Origin: Ampullaceana balthica
Taxonomy: Eukaryota; Mollusca; Gastropoda; Lymnaeidae
Reading direction: 5' to 3'
Assembly: GCA_944989445.1 (NCBI GenBank)
Contig: CALYLW010000166.1
Location: forward strand, 873,946-937,945
DNA length: 64,000 nucleotides
Below, in pieces: positions 55,521-64,000 of the stretch. Made by a program: the position numbers and the translations under genes. Under the pieces are notes generated by a model that did no database searches, had not been told where the DNA came from, and saw nothing but the letters and a program-made list of their open reading frames with translations. Numbering within the stretch: position 1 is the stretch's first letter; each line of letters begins with the position of its first letter.

Positions 55521-57267
55521 AAAATTTATTTTTGAGGATATACTTTGCTAGAGTATATCAGACTGTGTTCCCCGGGCCCCCCCCGCCCTCTTTCTTAAAA
55601 AAAAACATTTTTGACTTCGTCCTTTCGGACCATATATTAAACAAATAATTTATTTGGGCACTCCGCTACTACAGTTAGCCTGTGTTACCGGGGGGGGGGA
55701 CGACCTCTTTTTTGTGTAACCCTTACTGGTGCTGCCATTGAGGGCTCTATTTACAAACAAATATTTGTTTACATATGTTTGACGTGTCGTCCGAGCAGAC
55801 GTCAAACTTAGTTCAAACAGAAAGTAAATTTTTGTTTCTCTAAATATTATTGCACATTTAAACAAAGTATACACTGAAATTAAAAGTAAAAATTTATTGG
55901 GTATAAAGTAAAAACTACTAATTGTTAATAATTTGCAACCGATATTATAATAAATACTTTTGAAAATTTCGATATTTTCCCGCTTATCTCCCTTTATTGT
56001 CATTTTTTAAATTAACTTGAAAATTCTCTATAAAAAATTCCTTTCTAGTTTACATTATTTTAAAATCCGATGAAGATCGCGTTTTGTGGCATTCCAGCAA
56101 AGTTCTGCCATCACGGTCGATGGTCAAGTCAAAGGGAGGTAAATCTTATCAATCGCAACCTAACTACAAGCTTGGAGTGCACGAGAAGCGCCTTGGATGC
56201 TCTATTCGCGCGTGTCCCGAGAGGTTAACGAGGGCTGAAATTTTTATTTGATTGTGTTTAATGGGGTGCGCTAATTATGAAAAGGACGAGTCCCTCAAAG
56301 CGATTCATAATTATGTATGGTTATCACATGTAGGTTATTTGGTTTAAACATAGTCACGTGCAAAGGTCATGGCCACAAACAAGACACTCGTACAGATTGG
56401 CTTGCACTCCGAGACTTCCTTCCGGCCATACGAAACGCAAGGTTGACGGAGTTAAAGACAAATCTTTCAACCAGTAATGGAAAGCTCGTGAGTGATTCAG
56501 CCCTCGATTTAATGCTCGCGTACTCTTGAGTTGTCTTATTGTTTATTTTATTTTATTTTAGTTAGTGGCATCACCAGAGTGGTGCCCGAATGTCAACGAT
56601 GGTAATTGGTGTGGGGGGGGGGCGTCCATAGTTGAACTTGTGGTGGTGGTGTGTGTGGAAGATTAAGAGATAATTTGTGTGTTTAAAAAAAAAGGGGGGG
56701 GGGCTAATGACTATTGAAATGGCCACGATATTTTCTCTTCAAGACGCGGTCAAGTTCCGATCGGGTTTCAAATTTGGCCCCCCCCCCTTTTTCGATTTTC
56801 TACGAGTTTTATGCTCTTTCATCATCGTCTGCAAACAACATGCAGCCAAAACGTCTTCAGCACCAACAACACTTTTCGCATCACCTACAGAACAACGTAA
56901 ACCTTCAACAGCATTATCAGCACCAACAACTCTTACTCATCACCTCCAACCTACCTCGAGCCAAAACAACTTCAGCACCAACAACTTCAGCACCACCAAC
57001 TTCAGCACCAAAAACTTGTGCGCACCACCTTAAACTCTGCGTCTCCTCCAGCAACATCCTTGTCCCCCTCGACCCCCACCCCCATTGTGTGACGAGTGGG
57101 TAAGGGAACTCTCCAGTGTTCTATACCCTTATTTTCAGCATTATATTTGTAAGGCTGCATTTGAGGCCGTGTGCGTGTGTGTGTGTGTGAGTGTTGGGAT
57201 GGATGGTTGGTCCACTCCCCCCCACCCTGTGAGTGTAGAAGCGGGAGGAGGTTGACTGACACGAACA
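55521..57267. other. intergenic; low-complexity ACC/CAA stretch at 56840-57030
   Basis: Poly-G runs at 55690, 56613 and 56693. The ACTTCAGCACCAACA repeats at 56840-57030 open two frames but look like low complexity. The block 56180-56320, with two TAATTATG words, might be a non-coding element. Confidence 0.4.
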
Positions 57268-57340
57268 AGGGAAAACAGAGGCGTCACTAAGGTTGGTGTC
57301 ACCCGGGGCGGTAGCTCATGGTGTCACCCCTTCACGACTT

Positions 57341-57720
57341 AAGGGGCCTTCCATAAATGACGTCACGCGAAGATGCCGATTTTTAACCCACCATCCCCCA
57401 GCTTCATACTTATACCCCCACCTCTATTTTACGATATGACGTCACAAAGCTTTGACACCCCCCCCCAAGCCGTATTTTCTAAATAAAAGTTAGCATGTTG
57501 CAAATTATTTTTTGTCATTTAAATATGTATTTAGGGTAAGTCTGCGCTCTGATGTCGTAACACGCGTGAAGCCATCGAAAACGTCATTAAATAAACGGTA
57601 AACAATCAAATATTTAAGTGAAACTTTTATTTGAAGTTGCGCGTTTTTTATGTGACGCCACATTTTTTAACCCCACCCCCTCGTCACACATCGTCACCGA
57701 TGCGTGACCCCCACACCCTT
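57341..57720. mobile_element. TIR element (GGGGCC.CCATAAA family), copy 2, right end altered
   Basis: Left end GGGGCCTTCCATAAATGACG TCACGCG matches the end at 43907. The interior runs parallel to 44040-44280 (TTTTTTGTCATTTAAATATG, ACGCGTGAAGCCAT, CGTCACACATCGTCAC). The right TIR is missing or degraded. Confidence 0.75.
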
Positions 57721-57729
57721 ATTACTATT

Positions 57730-58420
57730 ACGGATTAAAAGGGTGGTGCTGAACGGGCTAAAGCCAAGGGCCACCAATAATTTAAGGTACTCCAAAATTA
57801 TTATAGTGTATAATAAAGATGAAGGCAAATGTTTGTATGAATCCCTGAAAATGCATTGGACATTCAAACGGAAATGCTGCAAATATGAGTAGGAAGTATA
57901 ACGGAAACTAGGCTATTCTTCGTGAGAAGTGCAGTGTTGCTCGTTATGTGCCGTGCACAGCTTATTCCCTTAATTTGGTTGGGAAAAGTGCAGCAGGTTG
58001 TCCTGATGCAGTCAGATTTTTTGTCTTCTGCAAAATCTTTATACCCGGCTTGTTGCATCTACTCATCGTTGACAGGTACTTTAAAAACACATGAAATTGC
58101 TACATGTGAACAAAGCCTTGTGTGACACAAGATGGTCAGCCTGACATGATGTAGTAAGGTCTGTTAATAACTTATACCATGCGAATATCACAGCACTGGA
58201 AGAATTAGCAACAAACGAAAATCAGCCACGTGACTGTCTACTTGAAGCAGAAGGATTTCTAAAGGAACTTGAAAAACTGGAAGTCGCTATTTTACTTGAA
58301 ATTCGGGGAAATTTTTTAGAAAGGAAGTCTCTCATTGAGTTTGTTAAAAGACAGCATTCTTAATTTGATTCATATGAAGACAAAGGAAAGGACAAGTCCG
58401 TGGTTTAAAAAAATTAAAAA
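57730..58420 (+). pseudogene. hAT transposase remnant (ZMYM1/DUF4371-like)
   Basis: Broken frames give a CxxHSL block, NLVGKSAAGCPDAVRFF, LCDTRWSA and ALEELATNENQPRDCLLEAE, the order and wording of the hAT transposase core (C.AHSLNLVG, SDTRWSA). Several stops and frameshifts; not functional. Confidence 0.65.
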
Positions 58421-59535
58421 AAAATTTAAAAAAAAGAGAGAGAGAGAGAGAGAGAACATTTTGCTGCTTTTGAATGAGCTAAATTTCACACAGCTCTTTA
58501 CAAATGTACACATCGCACTTCTCATCTATCTCTCAATGATGACATCAAACTGCAACTGAGAGCAATCCTTTTCAAAGTTGAAAAAGAATATGAAATGAGT
58601 TAGAATTTGCATGGGACAACAAAGACTGAATATGCTCTCTCTAATGAGCATTGAAAAGGAACTTACTTGTAAGCTTTCTTAGCTTTACTGACTCGATTGA
58701 TAACTTCACCATGAGAAAAATTCGCAAGCGAAAGTTGTAGGTTCAAATAATAATAATACATATTTTTCAATATTTTTTTATTTCAACAAGAGAAAATAAT
58801 TCGTTACCCCATGAAAAAATTATTATTTTTTTATTTTAAAAAAATACGGAATAACGCGTAATATTATTCTTTATGGGAGAGCGTTCGTAACCAACAAACA
58901 GCGTAAGTCGGGATGTGACCGTCTTAACCGGGGGACTACCTGTATATAAACATGCATATCACGCCTTTAATAAATATATATATATATATATAACAAAATA
59001 TTAACTCAAAGACATTGAATTCATAATTTTCGTCTAGAAAAAACATCAACAAAGAAAACCCATCTTTTGATATTTTTTTTTGGATAAAAATCTTATCCCC
59101 TCCCACACCCCACTGTGATCGGGGGGAGTCGTGCGGTGGGATTCGTCCATGGTGTCGGTGTGTCAAAGCCCAAATAGCATTTATCTTTTAAAACATAAGA
59201 CATTGCCTTTTTCATGTCCAGCCAATTTTAAAGTTCTCTCACCTGCGACATTTCTTTTCTTTTTTTCCTAATTTGTTTTAATGTTGTTTGTGTGTTGGGA
59301 CTGTTTTATTATTGCAAGTTAACTGATATTTTTTAATAAAATTTTTCGCGTTTAACGTATTTTCTTTGTATTTGTTAATTTCTTTCTAGATGAAAAAAAA
59401 TGTGTCTTCATTTTTTTTTCTGACATAAAATCGTACACAGTAAAATTTTAGGCTCGGGTGTCACCCCCCCTGATGGGTGTCACCCGGGGCGGCCCGCCCC
59501 CTCGCCCCCCCCCTAGTGACGCCACTGAGGGAAAA

Positions 59536-60979
59536 GATCCCGTCTCCTCATGTGAAGGGGATTCTCTGTCCCGGTGGTTGTCGTTAGCCATGGATTTTGT
59601 TTGTTGTCTGTTGGGGAGCGGGGAGGGGGGCTGGAGGAGATAGGTGGAGGGGAGGGTGCACTTCTTAATAACTCTAAGTGGGGGTGGGGTGGGGGGCTGT
59701 CACTTTAAAACTTATTTACTTCTCATCTCTCTAAAGAAGCCGATGCGGAACCGTGAACTTTCTTTAAAGAAAGGTGTTATTTTGCATATTGATGACATCA
59801 TCTTGTTGTTATTGTGGATTTACTCTGGGGACAAAATTTTTATTTTTTTTTATGTGGCGATTTATGATCATTCTTAGTTTGATTTAATTGACAATTTAAA
59901 TGAAAAAAACTATTAAAAAAAAACTAGTTTGGACTCTCGACAAGCCTCGGGTTAAGAAGGTTTAGTCGCCTGTGAGTTAATGTTTGATTTTTTTTTAAAA
60001 ATGTTTTATTAACTGATATTTAACATTGCCCCTCTTTTAACAGATTTATCCTCAACCCTCCCTCCCCCCCCCCGCCTTTTCATCCTGGTCTATCAAATAA
60101 ACCTATTGGCGTTAGCTGTACAAACTTTGAAATGACACCCAACAATTGCGAGTTAACATATATGAGGGACATCACTATTTCAAGGTTAATTTTTTTTATA
60201 TCCAAGTTTCCTTTGCCGAAAGCACTGCCTCTTAAAGAAAAAGTGTGTGTGTGTGTGCGGGGGGATGTGGTGAGTGGAAAAGAAAAATAAAAGTTCGCCC
60301 CCCCCCCGATGGCATAGTTTCTCGGGACCCCACTGTATAGGATCAAAGATTTACAAACATGATTCAAGTATAAATGTGGTCGTTGATGTGGGTTGGGGGG
60401 GGGGAAGGGGGGTGAAGGCAAAATATCTCTCTCGCCATTTTTGGCGGGAACACCGTCCCACCGGTTATAATTACTGTGAAAGACACGCAATGAATGTTGG
60501 TCTGTATTAGATGTCACATCTATATGATGGACGTGGTGCTAGATGGTTTCCTTAATGGTCGAAAACTGAATACCACCCCCTTCACTCCCCCACCTCATCA
60601 TCTCCCCCCCCTGACCCCCTCTTCTATCCCCACGCCTCCTCTCCCCTCCCTCAATGTGTTTGGAAACACAGTATCATGGTGGTAAAGATGTGATTAAATG
60701 AAAAAAATTAACTTCACACTCACACGCACAGAGGTAACATTTACATTACACGCACACACACGCGCGCGCACACACACACACCACACACACACACACACAC
60801 CGACCTCATTCTAACGTAAATCGTGTTCGCTGGCTAGGTATGAAAACAAGAGGATATAACTCGGATCTGACAGGAAATAGATAATTAGAGTTATCTTTCT
60901 TGTCGCTTCAAACTCCAAGAAAAGTTAACTGTTTTAATGACCGCGAATTGGTACCTGGAGATGGTGGGTATGTCTATTA
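59536..60979. other. intergenic with homopolymer and CA runs
   Basis: Poly-C/G runs at 60064, 60300, 60395 and (CA)n with CG at 60725-60800. No coding signal. Confidence 0.5.
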
Positions 60980-61416
60980 CAGTGATTCTCAAATTTGTAT
61001 CACGAAGGACCACCTGCTGGAACAGTTTCAATAGAAACATGGACACCGCAATTTCTTTCGAAAGGATGTCAGTTTGGGACATGGGTGGAGGGTTATGAGT
61101 TAATTTAGCTTTTGGGTTTAATTTGGGCGTTAGAGTTATTTTGGGTGTTAGAGTAAATTTGGGCGTTGGAGTTATTTTGGGCGTTGGAGTTATTTTGGGC
61201 GTTGGAGTTATTTTGGGCGTTGGAGTTATTTTGGGCGTTGGAGTTATTTTGGGCGTTGGAGTTAATATGAGTGTTATAGTTAATTTGGGCGTTAGCGTTA
61301 ATTTTGGGCGTTAATTTGTTTCAAGTTGAGAAGAGTTGATCACTTTCATCAAACCAGTCCTTCAGGTGTAGTGGATTCAGTACCCACATCGCGATCCACC
61401 TGTTTGGGAACCCCTG
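60980..61416. mobile_element. possible old hAT-like element containing a minisatellite
   Basis: Starts CAGTGATTCTCAAATTTGT and ends CCTGTTTGGGAACCCCTG, resembling Charlie-type ends (CAGTGGTTCTCAAAC...GGGAACCACTG). No matching 8-bp flank seen. Confidence 0.4.
61120..61317. repeat. 18-bp minisatellite, about 11 copies
   Basis: Unit GTTATTTTGGGCGTTGGA, with TTAGAG and AATTTGGG variants. Confidence 0.93.
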
Positions 61417-62826
61417 ACCTAATGGTAGATGTCTTTGTCCAGCTATAAAGTCTTGGTCATTTTCCTCTCCAGCTGCTATCGATTGTTGTCCTTGTCCAGT
61501 TATAGTATATAGTCTTGCTCAAATCTCTCTGACTTGCTGATCGAGACCATTACTGTCAGAAATACGGTAAAATCTGTTTGAGTGAAATCTGAAATTCGGT
61601 GGCGCATCCATCTGTAACATCAGATTCGTAACCAGTAGGTCAATGGGGAGGACCGGCACCCCTCCTCACAGCTCAATCCGAGATTACATGCGCGCGCTCA
61701 GGTGGCACAATCCACACCTCCCCCCTCCCGCTCTACCTCCACCGTCGCGCCCACCTTTCTGAACCGTGCGCCGCCTCCGCTCACACGGAACTTGTTTGTT
61801 CTCACGGTCCTGCTATCTTCACCGGCATCAACACCCGCCCCCCACACCCCCACTCCCGCTCTCTCAACTCAACATTCTTCTCAACAGACCTATTCTGTGA
61901 CTTTCCTTACTGCCGCTCCACGCTTACACGCTGTTACCATGGGGAGGTGTATCACTTTAAACCGGTCGAGTTTCCAGGGTGAAGGTGATGCGATACGCGA
62001 GTTGCCTAAGTTTAGATCTATCCGACTCGAGGAATCGCCGAGAGCTCTTTTGAACAATAATAAAAAATACTAAATTAAGACTTCGCGAACATGGAGCTAG
62101 GTTGGTGCCAAAAATATTCAAGCAAATACAGAGATAAACACACACGCGCGCGCACACACACACAATAGACCCAAACACACACACGCACACTCCCAAGCAC
62201 ACACACACACAAACACACCCAAACACACACACATATACATATGTCTGTGTGTGTGTGTGTACATAAAGGAAGGAATGTGGTTCACTGACACCATGTAAAG
62301 TATCAAGTCTAATATATTTTCTCTTAATTTTATCCCGTGCATCTACGCACTGACTTATGAATATGATATGATTCTATCTGACTACCAGGTAATAACACAG
62401 ACAAAAACGTGGTCAATAATTTATATGATATATATCCATGGATTGGTAATTCTTATAGTGAATATTTTTTTAATATTTGTAAAATTTTAAAGAAGTTCTC
62501 AATCCTGAACTTTTTTTTTATAAACTTGCAATCACATTCATAGAGCATCTCGTAGAGGCTCAACCCCAATACCATTGTGATTTCTACGCCGATGACTCGG
62601 TTTGTCATTCGGTGTTCTTTCCTTTATAGCAGAGACTTAATTTGATATATGGAGAACTTCTGCCGATAAAACTTGAACATACTGTGATAGACACATCTAT
62701 CAGTCATTGGCAGTGAGTTGGTTCAACAGAGCAACAGGGACGTTTCTTATCGCGTGCGTGGGCATTAGAGGTCAGTTTAGGAATTACGGGTCGTAGTGGT
62801 TGTAGGAAGAGGTTCCATGGCGACGT
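61417..62826. other. intergenic; (CA)n at 62141-62232
   Basis: A 123-residue Pro/Thr/Ser-rich frame (61702-62073) has no recognisable domain and lies in C-rich sequence. Otherwise nothing. Confidence 0.45.
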
Positions 62827-64000
62827 TAGGAAAATTGTCATTAGGGACGTTAGGAAAAGTGTCATTAGGGACGTTAAGAAAAGTGTCATTAGAGACGTTA
62901 GGAAAAGTGTTTCTTATGGCGTGTGTGGGCAGTAGAGGTCAGTTCAGGAATTATGGGTAATAGGGGTTGTAGGAAGAGGTTCCATGGGGACGTTAGGAAA
63001 AGTGTCATTAGGGATGTTAGGAAAAGTGTTATTAGGGTTGTTAGGAAAAGTGTTATTAGGGTTGTTAGGAAAAGTGTGATTAGGGACGTTAGGAGAAGTG
63101 TCATTAGGGACGTCAGGAAAAGTGTTATTAGGGTTGTTAGGAAAAGTGTCATTAGGGATGTTAGGAAAAGTGTTATTAGGGTTGTTAGGAAACGTGTTAT
63201 TAGGGATGTTAGGAAAAGTGTTATTAGGGTTGTTAGGAAAAGTGTCATTAGGGATGTTAGGAAAAGTGTCATTAGGGTTGTTAGGAAAAGTGTCATTAGG
63301 GATGTTAGGAAAAGTGTTATTAGGGTTGTTAGGAAAAGTGTTATTAGGGTTGTTAGGAAAAGTGTGATTAGGGACGTTAGGAGAAGTGTCATTAGGGACG
63401 TCGGGAAAAGTGTCATTAGGGACGTCAGGAAAAGTGTCATTAGGGATGTTAGGAAAAGTGTTATTAGGGTTGTTAGGAAAAGTATCATTAGGGTTGTTAG
63501 GAAAAGTGTCATTAGGGATGTTAGGAAAAGTGTTATTAGGGACGTTAGGAGAAGTGTCATTAGGGACGTCAGGAAAAGTGTTATTAGGGTTGTTAGGAAA
63601 AGTGTGATTAGAGACGTTAAGAAAAGTGTCATTAGGGATGTTAGGAAAAGTGTCATTAGGGTTGTTAGGAAAAGTGTTATTAGGGTTGTTAGGAAAAGTG
63701 TTATTAGGGTTGTTAGGAAAAGTGTTATTAGGGTTGTTAGGAAAAGTGTTATTAGGGTTGTTAGGAAAAGTGTTATTAGGGTTGTTAGGAAAAGTGTTAT
63801 TAGGGATGTTAGGAAAAGTGTTATTAGGGTTGTTAGGAAAAGTGTTATTAGGGTTGTTAGGAAAAGTGTGATTAGGGACGTTAGGATACGTGTGATTAGG
63901 GACGTCAGGAGAAGTGTCATTAGGGACGTCAGGAAAAGTGTCATTAGGGACGTCAGGAAAAGTGTCATTAGGGATGTTAGGAAAAGTGTGATTAGGGGCG
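62827..64000. repeat. 24-bp satellite, about 45 copies, running off the window
   Basis: Unit GTTAGGAAAAGTGTTATTAG GGTT with GACGTC, GACGTT and GATGTT variants. A non-repeat block of about 85 bases (GGAAGAGGTTCCATGG core) occurs at 62741-62823 and again at 62910-62990, so block plus array was itself duplicated. The 356-residue minus-strand frame (8-residue period) is a by-product. Confidence 0.96.

Larger units (their letters stand above)
57276..59527. mobile_element. hAT element with decayed transposase and nested TIR element
   Basis: Ends CAGAGGCGTCACTAAGG and CCCTAGTGACGCCACTG, exact 8-bp duplication AGGGAAAA (57268-57275, 59528-59535). Subterminal GTGTCACCCGGGGCGG occurs near both ends (57298, 59477). 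Contains transposase remnants and the nested element at 57341. Confidence 0.88.

Noticed and set aside
61702..62073. 123-residue Pro/Ser/Thr-rich frame
   Set aside because: C-rich low-complexity sequence, no domain, no splice context; single-frame openness can be by chance.
62898..63968. 356-residue minus-strand frame with the 8-residue period MTLFLTSL
   Set aside because: Translation of a 24-bp satellite whose period keeps frame; the + strand is open as well.

Overview
The window is animal nuclear DNA: AT-rich, intron-bearing and packed with minisatellites and transposable elements. I infer a lophotrochozoan, most likely a mollusc, from the style of the CR1/L2-like, RTE-like and Ty3/gypsy-like elements; no marker gene settles this. 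No bacterial operon, CRISPR array, rRNA or free-standing tRNA gene was seen.

The only recognisable host gene is a CDK11 (PITSLRE kinase, CDC2L) orthologue on the + strand, 12644-32475. I could assemble it by eye as 17 coding exons whose phases all agree, giving 825 residues. It has an N-terminal charged RE/ERK-rich region, acidic Ser-rich stretches, a kinase domain with the PITSLRE helix, HRD, DFG and APE motifs, and the typical C-terminal end. Most of its introns are filled with tandem repeats. In several introns the array starts at the 5' splice site, and in introns 10, 12 and 13 the repeat unit contains the end of the upstream exon plus the donor, so the intron carries many copies of its own splice donor. 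This is the most unusual signal in the window.

Upstream (1-12.5 kb) is intergenic. It holds a 33-bp minisatellite, a 5'-truncated LINE copy (3760-4625), and a long minus-strand CR1/L2-like LINE (about 5440-12100). That LINE encodes a 2A-like peptide followed by a PHD finger, is broken by frameshifts, and is interrupted by an intact RTE-like LINE (8205-11380, 1000-aa endonuclease/reverse transcriptase ORF, 11-bp target duplication).

Downstream (32.5-64 kb) I see no host coding gene. It contains many minisatellites and several DNA transposons with 8-bp target duplications (hAT-like) at 37454, 40948, 43539, 47656 and 57276. It also contains a TIR element family (43907 and about 57341), a complete 4.1-kb LTR retrotransposon (49350-53430), and a tRNA-derived SINE (55286-55520). 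The LTR element has matching 310-bp LTRs, a GTATA duplication, a gag gene, an in-frame KH-like segment and only a remnant of RNase H. The SINE shares its 3' tail with the CR1/L2-like LINE, and that tail has expanded into a satellite. The window ends inside a 24-bp array.

Many long open frames here are translations of repeats whose period preserves frame. They are not annotated as genes.
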